Assembly: GCA_021732845.1 (NCBI GenBank)
Contig: JAKFUF010000076.1
Coordinates: forward strand, 1-58,004
DNA length: 58,004 bases
Reading direction: 5' to 3'
Origin: Planctomycetaceae bacterium
GTDB taxonomy: Bacteria > Planctomycetota > Planctomycetia > Planctomycetales > Planctomycetaceae
In this document: piece by piece, positions 1-8,487 of the stretch
Layout: every line of letters starts with the position of its first letter
Position numbering within the stretch: the first letter of the stretch is position 1
Translations under genes and position numbers: made by a program
The notes under the pieces: model-generated
The model's database searches: none
Told to the model about the DNA's origin: nothing
Seen by the model: only the letters and a program-made list of their open reading frames with translations

Positions 1-248
1 GGTTGACACCGCTGACCGCGCAGGGCAAGCGTCCGCTCGTCGCGGTGGCCGTCGAGGTCGAAGAGTGTTTCTTGCAGTGCGCCAAGGCGCTCATCCGATC
101 CAAGCTCTGGGAGTCACACGAACGGCCGAGTTTGCAGAGTCTGCCCTGCGCCGCCGAGATGTTCCGCGATCAGGTGCAGATGCCCGAATTCGACATCCCC
201 AAGTTGCAGGCGCTGCTGGATGAGGCATACAGAAGTAAGCTGTATTGA
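1..248 (+). CDS. PPOX-type FMN-dependent flavoprotein, C-terminal part
   Basis: The reading frame is open from the window edge and stops at 246-248, so this is the 3' end of a gene that begins upstream; the first in-frame TTG at position 3 is probably an internal leucine. The segment CAKALIRSKLW followed by a short helical tail matches the C-terminal end of pyridoxamine 5'-phosphate oxidase-like flavoproteins of the MSMEG_1061 type, which bind FMN or F420 and act on unknown substrates. The FMN-binding core lies outside the window, so activity cannot be judged. The assignment rests on recalled family pattern only. Confidence 0.65.
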   Translation, partial: LTPLTAQGKRPLVAVAVEVEECFLQCAKALIRSKLWESHERPSLQSLPCAAEMFRDQVQMPEFDIPKLQALLDEAYRSKLY

Positions 249-617
249 TCCGCGACTGACAACGCCGTCTGTGACGAGAGCCATCGTTACATCTTCAGCG
301 ATGCCGCAGACTGCAAGGCCTTTGGCTATACTCTTTCGAGTGACGTCAGAGAGCACCTGCCGACATAGCTACTAGACGTGATGGTGAAGTTGCTTGGGAT
401 GGACGCCGATTGAGGGCAGATTCATCAGCCGGCACGCGTTAGCGCGCGTTAGCGTCCGGTTCGTGGCGTTGGCGTCTTCCGATCATCCTCCAACCGGGGG
501 CTAAGGCCCTCCGGCTCATTGGCTGTGCGGCTCGTCAAAAATCGACAGTTATTCTTGCCGCGGTCCACAGCTTCAGGGAGAGTGGCAAGGTACTTCCAGT
601 ACTCGGCGGTGCGTACG
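249..617. other. intergenic, no supported gene
   Basis: This 369-base stretch lies between two convergent genes. Reading frames in it are short, arginine-rich and show no family pattern. A small direct repeat (GTTAGCG twice near 438-454) is the only structure noticed. Confidence 0.5.
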
Positions 618-1097
618 TCAGTTTGAATGGGATGCCTCGATTGGAAATGACTCGCTGCGGCGATGGGATTCAATTGCCGGGTCGAGCAACTCATCAACGA
701 CTGCATCAGCCGGAGCTAGGATTGCCGCGCAATCCTTCTGGCGGTCCGTTAGTTCCAAGATCCTCTCGCTGTTGAAGCCCCGCACCGCGAATTCGCTCTT
801 GTAGTCCCGGCAGATCTCCAGGAATCGGCCAGTCATTCTGTGCCACAAGCTGAACAGGCTGTGAAGCTCTTCGTAGTCAGATTCCTGATAGGTTTCAGGG
901 TGTTTCCGAACGGTCGAGTTCCACTGCAAATCCAAGCTGCAAATGTCGTTGTAGATCTTCAGGCAGTCTCCCGCGATTTCCTGAAGCTCGTAGCAGGCTT
1001 GGACGCTATCGTGTTCAATTTTCCATTGCGATTGTTCTGTTTCGACGCTTTCGATGCTTCTTTTGACGGCACTGGCCCGCCTCCTGATCGCAGCCAT
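618..1097 (-). CDS. hypothetical helical protein
   Basis: This encodes 159 residues starting at ATG 1097, preceded by a GGGGG run about seven bases upstream that could serve as ribosome binding site. The sequence is soluble, charged and rich in Glu, Gln, Lys and Arg, with several predicted amphipathic helices (for example residues 10-50 and 75-110) and scattered cysteines; no signal peptide, membrane segment or known catalytic motif is visible. I do not recognise a family. The base composition here is AT-richer than the neighbouring metabolic genes, which may mean it is a recent arrival. It stands alone, converging with the flavoprotein gene. Confidence 0.55.
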   Translation of the reverse strand: MAAIRRRASAVKRSIESVETEQSQWKIEHDSVQACYELQEIAGDCLKIYNDICSLDLQWNSTVRKHPETYQESDYEELHSLFSLWHRMTGRFLEICRDYKSEFAVRGFNSERILELTDRQKDCAAILAPADAVVDELLDPAIESHRRSESFPIEASHSN

Positions 1098-1824
1098 TGC
1101 ACAGCCCCCTGACGGAAAAGACGCCTCAATCGTTGACAGACCACTGAACTGGATTTCCTTCCATCCTCTTCAGTGTCATTCAGTGTCATTCGTTCACCAC
1201 AAAAATCGTAACGCCACAAAGGCATGTCAACGAATGAGAAGCTTGGAGGCGATTGATGACCGGGGATGAATTTCCAATGTTGGCGAGAGATTTCACGTCG
1301 AAGAATGGTGCGCTGGCGGGGAGTTGTGGCTTCGAGTTCGACATCAAGCACCGACCAAATATTTGATTGGTTCCGGGGACCGTGCCATCGTGATAATTGG
1401 GAGACGCATCCCTCGCGCCCCACTGATCGCTGGCACATAGTAAATCTGCGGTCAAGTCGACGAATTTTCAGCCCGATCCGCGTTTTCTTCAAAATCTCCA
1501 CAACGAAGGTTTGAGTTGGCCGATTCTGAGGCCCCGCAAATCGGCTGTTTGACACATATGAAAATCGACAGGTTCGACGCTTCCCCCTGTTGATTTGGAA
1601 ACTTTGAGTCACTTTACGCCAGCCGTTCTCCACGTGGTGACTTGATGATGCACCGCGGACGAACCGGGCTCCCGTAGTGCAAAGGCCTGATGACCACCGA
1701 GATCTACTCGGTGGCGTCTAAAGATCCCGGGAGCCAATGCCCGCGAGGCAGCATCATGGACAGTTTTCAGCGCTTCCCATAACTTAATGCCACGGCAGTC
1801 AGACAATTCATCAGGAGCAGGCGG
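1098..1824. other. long intergenic stretch ahead of SDR gene
   Basis: There are 727 bases without a convincing gene. Overlapping reading frames exist on both strands but are low in typical codon bias and rich in Trp, Arg and Cys. It contains a tandem repeat (TCAGTGTCAT twice near 1170-1190) and, at 1645-1757, an element with four nested inverted repeats listed separately. Confidence 0.5.
1645..1757. other. nested inverted-repeat element, possible structured RNA
   Basis: Four pairs of perfect arms are nested in order: ATGATGC (1645-1651) with GCATCAT (1751-1757), CGCGG (1655-1659) with CCGCG (1741-1745), GGCTCCCG (1667-1674) with CGGGAGCC (1728-1735), and CCACCGAG (1694-1701) with CTCGGTGG (1707-1714) around a five-base loop. 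The arms could fold as one long interrupted hairpin. It ends 68 bases before the SDR start, so it could be a 5' leader structure, a separate small RNA or a repeat element. No known riboswitch class was recognised. Confidence 0.45.
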
Positions 1825-2607
1825 ATGCGGTTTCAAGGTCGAACGGTGTTGGTGACGGGCGCTTCATTGGGAATTGGCAAGGGTGTGGCTCTGGCGCTGG
1901 CCAAAGAAGGGGCCAATGTCGGCATCAACTATCGGTCTCACAAGGAAGATGCGGACGCCACGCTGCAGGAAGTCCGGGCGCTGGGCGGGAACGGCATCAT
2001 TCTGCAGGCGGACGTGGCGGACCAGGCGGCCGTCGAGGGAATGGTCGCCAAGACCGTGGCCGAGTTTGGCCAGCTCGACGGGTTTGTTTCCAACGCCGCC
2101 TACAGCGACCGGCAATTGATGATCGAAGCCGACATGGCCGGCTTCCGCCGCACCATCGACGTCTCCATGTGGGGGGCGTTCTATGGTCTGCGGGCCAGTG
2201 CCCAGCAGATGGTCAAGCAAGGCAAAGGTGGCTCGATTGCCATCGTCAGCTCGCCGCATGCCGTCATCGCGATTCCGACATCCATGGCCTACAACATGGC
2301 GAAGGCCGCCATCGACCACATGGCCCGCACCGCCGCGATCGAACTGGCCAAAGACCGCGTCCGGGTCAACATCATCCATCCCGGCTGGATCGACACCCCT
2401 GGCGAACGCAAGTTCTTCACCGAAGAGCAGCTTGCCGCCGGTGCCGCGGGCATTCCCTGGAAGCGCCTCGGCACCCCGGAAGAAATCGCCAAGGCGATCG
2501 TTTACACCCTCAGCGACGACGCCGATTACATGACCGGCAGCACGCTGACCATCGACGGCGGCGTCAGCCTGCCGTGGTGGTCGAAGCGGGCCGAGGGGGC
2601 ACAGTAG
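1825..2607 (+). CDS. SDR family NAD(P)-dependent oxidoreductase
   Basis: This is a 260-residue classical short-chain dehydrogenase/reductase. The N-terminal Rossmann fold carries TGASLGIG at residues 11-18 for cofactor binding, the middle has SNAAYS in place of the usual NNAG, then IVSS with the catalytic serine region, and YNMAK gives the catalytic Tyr and Lys pair (about residues 155-159). The C-terminal end has IDGG, typical of the family. Length is standard. The closest textbook relatives are glucose 1-dehydrogenase and 3-oxoacyl-ACP reductase (FabG-like), but the substrate cannot be told from sequence. The ATG is preceded by AGGAG about ten bases upstream. Confidence 0.93.
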   Translation: MRFQGRTVLVTGASLGIGKGVALALAKEGANVGINYRSHKEDADATLQEVRALGGNGIILQADVADQAAVEGMVAKTVAEFGQLDGFVSNAAYSDRQLMIEADMAGFRRTIDVSMWGAFYGLRASAQQMVKQGKGGSIAIVSSPHAVIAIPTSMAYNMAKAAIDHMARTAAIELAKDRVRVNIIHPGWIDTPGERKFFTEEQLAAGAAGIPWKRLGTPEEIAKAIVYTLSDDADYMTGSTLTIDGGVSLPWWSKRAEGAQ

Positions 2608-2626
2608 ACGGTGCTCTCATGAAGGG

Positions 2627-2644
2627 AGCGAACGTCTGTTCGCT
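2627..2644. terminator. short hairpin after the SDR gene
   Basis: AGCGAAC and GTTCGCT form a seven-base-pair stem around a four-base loop, 20 bases after the SDR stop. No thymine run follows, so intrinsic termination is doubtful. Confidence 0.25.
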
Positions 2645-2737
2645 AGAAGGATTTCAGATTTGACCTGTCCGACAAAAGTCGGGAGCCTGGACAGCGGTTC
2701 GTTCGGGCGCTAAAGAGACGGGAATTTTTTCGGAAAC

Positions 2738-2756
2738 GTCAAATTTGAGATTTGAC
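2738..2756. promoter_or_regulatory. palindrome upstream of the aldolase gene
   Basis: GTCAAAT and ATTTGAC are perfect inverted arms separated by five bases, in an AT-rich patch of the intergenic region ahead of the threonine aldolase. The size and symmetry suit a dimeric repressor site, but no regulator is known and this is inference. Confidence 0.3.
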
Positions 2757-2829
2757 ATTGTCTTAATGGGACGTGTTCAGCCACAGGGATCTGTCCGTGT
2801 CGACGCCTGAAGCCACTGACAACTGCACG

Positions 2830-3885
2830 ATGGAGCGCCGCCACTTCGCCAGCGACAACTATGCCGGGATCTGTCCCGAAGCGTGGCAGTCGATGGCCGA
2901 GGCGAATGTCGGTCATGCGCCGGGATATGGGGACGATCTCTGGACGGCCCGCGCCTCAAACTTGTTGCGGGACCTGTTCGAGACCGACTGTGAAGTGTTC
3001 TTCGCCTTCAACGGCACCGCGTCGAATGCCATGGCGCTGGCCGCGCTTTGCCAGTCGTACCACAGCATCATCTGTCACGAGTTGGCACACGTCGAAACCG
3101 ACGAATGCGGTGCGCCGGAGTTCTTTTCCAACGGAACAAAGCTGCTGCTCGTGCCGGGAGAAGGCGGGAGGATCGATCCTGATTCGGTGGCTGCCGTCGT
3201 CCAGAAACGGGTTGACATCCACTATCCGAAGCCACGGGTATTGTCGCTGACGCAGGCGACAGAGCTGGGGTCGGTCTATTCCATTGAGCAGTTGCAGGGA
3301 CTGCGCGAGGTGGCTGAACGCTTCCATCTGAAGATCCACATGGACGGCGCGCGGTTCGCCAATGCCATGGCGACCCTGAATGTCCCTCCAAAGGAGGTGA
3401 CATGGAAGGCCGGGGTCGACGTGCTGTGCTTCGGCGGCACCAAGAACGGGATGGCGGTGGGCGAAGCGATCATTTTTTTCAAGAAGGAACTGGCCCAGGA
3501 ATTTGCCTACCGCTGCAAGCAGGCGGGGCAGCTCGCCTCGAAAATGCGGTTTCTCTCCGCGCCGTGGGTGGGAATGCTGGAGAGCGGAGCGTGGCTCGAG
3601 AACGCCCGCCGTGCCAATGCCGGCGCACTGCGACTGGAAGTGGGACTCAAGAAGGTCGCTGGAGTCGAATTCATTTCCAGCCGCCAGGCCAACGCCGTGT
3701 TCGTTCGCCTGCCGCCCCCAGTCTGCGACGCCCTGCGGGCCAAGGGCTGGCGGTTCTACACCTTCATCGGTGCCGGCGGTGCCCGCTTCATGTGCTCGTG
3801 GGACACCACTTCGGCCGATGTGGACGCCCTCGTTTCTGATATAGACAGTTTGATGACCGTGCGGCGGGTGGAAGCGGTCAGCTGA
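2830..3885 (+). CDS. low-specificity threonine aldolase family protein
   Basis: This PLP-dependent fold-type I enzyme of about 351 residues would split L-threonine or related beta-hydroxy amino acids to glycine and an aldehyde. It begins with FASDNYAGICPEA, the usual N-terminus of the family, which is why ATG 2830 is preferred to the in-frame GTG at 2773 that would add 19 unrelated residues; neither has a clear ribosome binding site. HMDGARFANA holds the cofactor-binding aspartate, and FGGTKNG holds the lysine expected to form the Schiff base. The UbiD-family gene starts 40 bases downstream, so co-transcription is likely. Two copies of ATTGATCTGAG (3890-3900 and 3904-3914) fill that gap. Confidence 0.9.
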   Translation: MERRHFASDNYAGICPEAWQSMAEANVGHAPGYGDDLWTARASNLLRDLFETDCEVFFAFNGTASNAMALAALCQSYHSIICHELAHVETDECGAPEFFSNGTKLLLVPGEGGRIDPDSVAAVVQKRVDIHYPKPRVLSLTQATELGSVYSIEQLQGLREVAERFHLKIHMDGARFANAMATLNVPPKEVTWKAGVDVLCFGGTKNGMAVGEAIIFFKKELAQEFAYRCKQAGQLASKMRFLSAPWVGMLESGAWLENARRANAGALRLEVGLKKVAGVEFISSRQANAVFVRLPPPVCDALRAKGWRFYTFIGAGGARFMCSWDTTSADVDALVSDIDSLMTVRRVEAVS

Positions 3886-3925
3886 GGCCATTGATCTGAG
3901 CCAATTGATCTGAGATCCCCACCAC

Positions 3926-5392
3926 ATGGCGTACGAGAACCTATCCGACTTCGTCAACGAGTTGCACGACTCTGGCGAACTCGTGCGGATCGTCGAGGAA
4001 GTCGACCCGGTGCTGGAGATCACCGAGATCACAGACCGTGTCTGCAGGTCGCCCAATGGTGGCCCGGCGCTGTACTTTGAGCGGGTGCGCGGCAGCGCCA
4101 TGCCGGTTGTCACCAATTTGCTGGGCAGTGAGAAGCGGATCTGCCGAGCGCTGGGAGTGGATGAATTCGAACAGGCGGCGGAACGCCTGGAAGCGAGCCT
4201 CAACCCCCGCGTCGCCGCCACGTGGCTCGACAAGCTCAAGCAGCTTCCGCAATCCCTGCCGGCGGCAACTCCCGCAAAGATTGTCCGCTCGGGTGCCTGC
4301 CAGCAAGTGGTGAAGCTGGGCCGCGATGTTGATCTGCTGGAACTGCCGGCACCTCACTGCTGGCCGCTCGACACCCACCGCACCATCGCGGCCGGGCAGG
4401 TGTTCACCAAGTTTCCCGGCACCGATGACCGCAGCCTGGAGTCGATTGGGCTGCAGGTGCTGGACAAGAACCTCTGCACGCTGCACTGGAACGTGCAGCA
4501 GGCAGGTTGTCAGAATTTCTTGGAATACCGCAAACTCGGCCTGCAGATGCCGGTGGCGATCTCTCTCGGCGGCGATCCGCTGCACCCGCTCATCGCCGCG
4601 TCACCGCTGCCACCCAGTATGGACGCCTTCTTGCTGGGCAGCCTGCTGCGTGCCAAGCCGCTGGAACTGGTGAAGTGCCGGGCGGTCGAGATGGAAGTTC
4701 CCGCCAATGCCGAGATCATCATTGAAGGCTACATTGATCCCAACCAGCCGTGGGAAGTGACGGGACCATTTGGTGTGCGCACCGGGCATTACCATCTTTC
4801 CGGGCAGTTCCCCCGGCTGCATGTGACCGCCATCACGCACCGCTCCAATCCCGTCTTTCCGGCGATGATTCCCGGCCGGCCGCCGACCGAAGAGTCGTGG
4901 CTCAACAAGGCCATCGAGCGCGTCTTTCTGCCGCTCGCAAAAGCGGTCGTGCCGGAACTGGTGGACTGGAGCTTTCCGCAGTCCGCCGGTTCACGAAATC
5001 TCTGCTTCGCCAGCATCCGCAAAACCTACCCCCAGCAGGCGCGTAAGGTCCTGCACGCGTTGTGGAGCATGCCACAGACACTATTCACGAAAATGATCGT
5101 GATCGTCGACGAAGATGTCAGTGTCCAGAACGAGGGGAGTGTCTGGTTTCACGTCGGAGCCAACTGCCATCCTGGACGGGACACCGTGTTGAGCGAGGGG
5201 CCCGCCGACAGCCTCGATCATGCATCCCCCGTGCCTGGCATCGGCCACAAGCTGGGTCTCGACGCGACGCGAAAGTTTCAGGAAGAGGGCCACCCCCGTG
5301 CCTGGCCACCGGAACTGTCAATGTCGCAGGAGGTGCGAGATTATGTCTCGGCCCGCTGGACCCAATACGGGCTGGGTCCTGCTCCGAAGTGA
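3926..5392 (+). CDS. UbiD family decarboxylase
   Basis: This 488-residue protein has the length and whole-length pattern of UbiD-type (de)carboxylases, which use prenylated FMN made by a UbiX partner. Recognisable blocks are the N-terminal LSDFVNELHDSGELVRI, the central GPFG..TGHY block, THRSNPVFPAMIPGRPP, and the C-terminal LDATRKFQEEG. It resembles the group involved in menaquinone decarboxylation, but substrate assignment is not safe. One oddity: the central block reads FGVRTG where the common form is FGDHTG. No ubiX-like gene is in the window. It follows the threonine aldolase at 40 bases and probably shares its transcript. Confidence 0.88.
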   Translation: MAYENLSDFVNELHDSGELVRIVEEVDPVLEITEITDRVCRSPNGGPALYFERVRGSAMPVVTNLLGSEKRICRALGVDEFEQAAERLEASLNPRVAATWLDKLKQLPQSLPAATPAKIVRSGACQQVVKLGRDVDLLELPAPHCWPLDTHRTIAAGQVFTKFPGTDDRSLESIGLQVLDKNLCTLHWNVQQAGCQNFLEYRKLGLQMPVAISLGGDPLHPLIAASPLPPSMDAFLLGSLLRAKPLELVKCRAVEMEVPANAEIIIEGYIDPNQPWEVTGPFGVRTGHYHLSGQFPRLHVTAITHRSNPVFPAMIPGRPPTEESWLNKAIERVFLPLAKAVVPELVDWSFPQSAGSRNLCFASIRKTYPQQARKVLHALWSMPQTLFTKMIVIVDEDVSVQNEGSVWFHVGANCHPGRDTVLSEGPADSLDHASPVPGIGHKLGLDATRKFQEEGHPRAWPPELSMSQEVRDYVSARWTQYGLGPAPK

Positions 5393-5548
5393 TCGCGGGA
5401 CCGGCGTGACCGGTGTGGAATTTCAAATTTCAGAATTCAAATTTCACAGTAAAATGGCTTTTTGCCACACTCCCGCTGATGAGCAGGCAGGATGGGCCTT
5501 GTGAGTGGCGCGTACTGACTGCCTGGGTATGGCAGCGCGGGGCGTGGC

Positions 5549-5827
5549 TCAATCGACCAAATCCATGACAACGGCTTCACCGCAGCGGGGACAATTGTCG
5601 GCCTTGCCCAGTTCTCTGGCGCGGGTCATCTTTGCTCGAAAGCCGCATGCGGGGCAAAGGCCGATCCACAGTGCCGACGGATCGGTTGGCGGTGGCTCCG
5701 GGCAAGACGATGCGGCACTCTGAGACGGTCGTGATTCCGCGAGAAGCTTCAGCAGGATTATCAATCCGCAGAGGATCAGCAAAGGAACCATACAGACAAA
5801 CGGCAGTTGAATGCCCCGATGTCTCAT
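5549..5827 (-). CDS. small membrane protein with C-terminal zinc ribbon
   Basis: From ATG 5827 this gives 92 residues; an in-frame upstream start at 5875 would add 16. A hydrophobic stretch (FVCMVPLLILCGLIILLKLL) near residues 10-30 is a membrane anchor. A Ser/Pro-rich linker leads to CPACG and CPRCG, two CxxC knuckles about 20 residues apart that should bind one zinc ion. No catalytic domain is present. Such anchored zinc-ribbon proteins are common and uncharacterised in planctomycetes. It converges with the UbiD gene. Confidence 0.65.
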   Translation of the reverse strand: MRHRGIQLPFVCMVPLLILCGLIILLKLLAESRPSQSAASSCPEPPPTDPSALWIGLCPACGFRAKMTRARELGKADNCPRCGEAVVMDLVD

Positions 5828-6053
5828 GATGATCTTGATGTTGAATGATGGTTCAAAGATCGTACGCTCCCACACCGTCCTGTTTCCAGATGCCCATTGA
5901 CTCTACGAATCCGACACAGGATTTGATTGCCTGCACCGCGCCGCACGGCATTGTTCTCCACGGCACGCTGCATTCGAGTTTTGGAAAACCATCGCCGTAC
6001 GGGAATTGCGATTTCGCATTCCAAACTGCCAAAGTTACACTGTGTTTGATTGC

Positions 6054-6128
6054 ATGATTCCGGGACACCTGTCGTGGATCCGCTCGCTGACGCTCACTTT
6101 CGATCCACTGGCGGTGTCCCGGAATCAT
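6054..6128. repeat. palindromic REP-like element
   Basis: Perfect 16-base arms, ATGATTCCGGGACACC (6054-6069) and its reverse complement (6113-6128), enclose a second pair, GTGGATC and GATCCAC. The whole is a 75-base hairpin. It lies 73 bases before the kinase start, and the right arm contains an ATG in the kinase frame, which argues that this ATG is not the real start. Confidence 0.7.
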
Positions 6129-6201
6129 GGGATGCTGCCATTGGCGGCTGACCCGATTGATGTTTGCAGCATCGTCTCTTAAACGACAAGCGGCGGGGCA
6201 C

Positions 6202-7686
6202 ATGGAGAGGCAGGACGAAACAATTGCGGTCGACTGGCGCTGGCGCTGTTGTCAGTGCGAGGTGCCGGTGCGTCCCGATTCGGCGATGGGCCTGTCTCCT
6301 CTTTGCGAAAGCTGCGGCGTCCCGCTCGTCCGTACGGAATTGTCTCCGTCCACACCCATTCCCGGCTGCGTTTCCAATCGTGAAGTGACCCTCATTCTGG
6401 AAGATGGAACGCTGCCACCGCGGCTGGCCACGGAGTTCGACATGAGTGTTTCGGGGCCCGACCCGCTCATCGGCACGAATCTGGGTGTTTACCGGATCGA
6501 CTCCCTGCTGGGAAAGGGGGGGATGGGGAAGGTCTACCTGGCGCATCATCGCGACCTCCACCGCCCGTGCGCCCTCAAGGTGTTGCTGCCCGAATTGATG
6601 CGCCAGGACCGCGAATACATCGACCGCTTTCTCAATGAGGGGCGGGCAGCCGCGGCACTGGTGCATCCGAACATCGTCACCGTGCACGCCATCGGCGAGG
6701 AGCAGGGCTACAATTTCCTCGAGATGGAGTTCATCGCCGGGCAGTCGCTGCGGCAGCTCGTGAAGGACGAAACGCGGCTTCAGCCCCTGCGGGCAACAGC
6801 CTTGGCAGCGCGGGTTGCCGAGGGCCTGGGAGCCGCGCACCGTGAGCGGATCATCCATCACGATCTGAAGCCGGACAATGTCCTGCTGACGCTGCAGGGG
6901 GTGCCAAAGCTCGCCGATTTCGGCCTGGCCAAGCGCCTGGTGAACGGCCCCACGTTTTCGGGGCGGTTGTGCGGGACCCCGAACTACATGTCGCCAGAAA
7001 TGTTTGACGGCACTCCGGCCACCACGCAGTCCGACGTGTATGCACTGGGCGTCACGTACTACCTGCTGTTGACTGGCAAGTTTCCCCACGAGGCAAAATC
7101 GCTCACGGAGCTGGCCCAGGCGGTCACAACTCGTCCGCCGATTGATGTGCGGTCATTTGTTCCAGAAGTGCCGCTGGAGATGGCTGAATGCCTGGCGCTG
7201 CTGATGCACAAGTCGCCGGCGAACCGACCGCCCAACGCCATTGCCGCCGCGCAGTTGCTTCATGCCGTGCTGGGCGAGGTGCGCGATCTGGAGGGGTTGC
7301 TGCGCGAGGCTTTCGCCGACGATCCCGGTGTCCAGTGGACCGGTGACGGCACTTGTTTCCGGCTGGATGTGCGGATCGATGAGGAACGCCGGCAGGTGGT
7401 GTACGTCGAGCCGAGCCACCATGCCGCGGCGGAACGACTGCTGCTGATTACCAGCACCTGCTGCCCGGCCGTCCCCGCCTACTATGAGACGGCGCTGCGC
7501 ATCAACTCTGAGATGAACCACGGCAGCATCGCCGTCCGCGATGTTGACGGCAGCAGCAAGTTTGTCGTCATCGACACGTACCCACGCGCGACGGTCGACG
7601 CTGAAGAAGTCCGCCGCAGCACGCACTCCGTAGCCACGCGGGCCGACGCCATTGAGAAGCTGCTCACAGGCGCGGACCGCTACTGA
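6202..7686 (+). CDS. Ser/Thr protein kinase with zinc ribbon
   Basis: This encodes about 494 residues from ATG 6202, preceded by GGCGGGG; the in-frame ATG at 6127 sits in a palindromic repeat and is less likely. The N-terminus has two CxxC pairs (CCQC and CESC), a probable zinc ribbon. The Hanks-type kinase domain follows: GKGGMG glycine loop, ALKVLLPE with the ATP-binding lysine, HHDLKPDN catalytic loop, DFGLA and SPEMF. The catalytic loop has His where most kinases have Arg before Asp, so it is a non-RD type, while the catalytic Asp, Asn and DFG are intact. The C-terminal 150 residues form an unassigned soluble domain. No transmembrane segment is obvious. Confidence 0.92.
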   Translation: MERQDETIAVDWRWRCCQCEVPVRPDSAMGLSPLCESCGVPLVRTELSPSTPIPGCVSNREVTLILEDGTLPPRLATEFDMSVSGPDPLIGTNLGVYRIDSLLGKGGMGKVYLAHHRDLHRPCALKVLLPELMRQDREYIDRFLNEGRAAAALVHPNIVTVHAIGEEQGYNFLEMEFIAGQSLRQLVKDETRLQPLRATALAARVAEGLGAAHRERIIHHDLKPDNVLLTLQGVPKLADFGLAKRLVNGPTFSGRLCGTPNYMSPEMFDGTPATTQSDVYALGVTYYLLLTGKFPHEAKSLTELAQAVTTRPPIDVRSFVPEVPLEMAECLALLMHKSPANRPPNAIAAAQLLHAVLGEVRDLEGLLREAFADDPGVQWTGDGTCFRLDVRIDEERRQVVYVEPSHHAAAERLLLITSTCCPAVPAYYETALRINSEMNHGSIAVRDVDGSSKFVVIDTYPRATVDAEEVRRSTHSVATRADAIEKLLTGADRY

Positions 7687-7698
7687 AGCCCGTCGTGT

Positions 7699-8037
7699 TT
7701 AGGACCGGTTCAACGCGTCCTGCAGCGGAAATTCGCCGGTGGATGCGAGTGCCGGACTGGTGATTACCGGACTGGTGATTACCGGACTCGGCGGGCATTC
7801 CTGCCTCCAGATCTTGGGCTCCTCAGCCGTCGAAAGGCCGAGGAAGGAGTATCCCCCGCAGTGGCCAGTCACGGCGCGATAGATCAGGCCCGCGGCAATG
7901 AGTAGGGACAGCGGTCGGGGAACCACGCGGGTCTCCAAACCATGCGCGAGGCAGATGCCTCCCAGAATCCCTGAAATCACTCGTTCTTCCGTGCCAACAT
8001 TACGGCAGGTGGAATTTGCTGCTGATGAACCGTGCAT
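7699..8037 (-). CDS. YgaP-like transmembrane domain (DUF2892) protein
   Basis: This 112-residue protein has the pattern NVGTEERVISGILGG, two short hydrophobic helices, then TGHCGGYSFLGLST, which is the signature of the YgaP/DUF2892 membrane domain often found beside rhodanese or stress genes. A GGAG site sits six bases before ATG 8037. The C-terminal 35 residues are a tail containing a short repeat (SPVIT twice), which comes from a tandem 15-base repeat in DNA near 7750-7785. Its stop is 12 bases from the convergent kinase stop. Confidence 0.75.
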   Translation of the reverse strand: MHGSSAANSTCRNVGTEERVISGILGGICLAHGLETRVVPRPLSLLIAAGLIYRAVTGHCGGYSFLGLSTAEEPKIWRQECPPSPVITSPVITSPALASTGEFPLQDALNRS

Positions 8038-8487
8038 GGAACACTCCGGTTAAGAATTCACGAAACCTTCAGCGTCTTGATATGCACAACGCATGCCAGA
8101 CAAGGATGAGACTTAAGTCCAGGCCCATCATGGTTGAAGGCCGCAGTCGAGCCGCGCGGCGGCCACGGAAGTGATTGGTGACGCGTCACGATGAAGCTCG
8201 AGAGCGCAGTTTTCGCCGAGTTGGAAGGCGGCGCACGTCTGGCGGATTGGCGTCCGTCCGAAACTTGAGGTTCCGATGAGCGCGATGCCGCCCAACAGAC
8301 TCGCGCCTGTTGTTTCAAAACCGGGAGAGTTTGATGCGGGTGTGCCGCCAGACTCACGTCCACGGCTGTCACGCCAAACCGACACTCGCCGCCGCTGGTA
8401 CGAATCGGCCAGATTGGCATGCGTCGTGCATGTTGAAGTCTCTGTGGGACAACAATGGGGCAGCACCATTGATCACGGAGACGCATC
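8038..8487. other. intergenic, no supported gene
   Basis: These 450 bases separate two divergent genes. Reading frames of 113 to 143 codons exist on the minus strand and one on the plus strand runs into the next gene, but none has a recognisable family pattern or a good ribosome binding site. It presumably carries the promoters of both flanking genes. Confidence 0.45.

Noticed and set aside
959-1633. Minus-strand open frame of 224 codons over the noncoding stretch
   Set aside because: It overlaps the 618-1097 gene in another frame, is rich in Arg, Trp and Cys, and has no family pattern or ribosome site.
2773-2829. GTG start extending the threonine aldolase by 19 residues
   Set aside because: The added residues are unlike the family, whose N-terminus begins near FASDNYAG.
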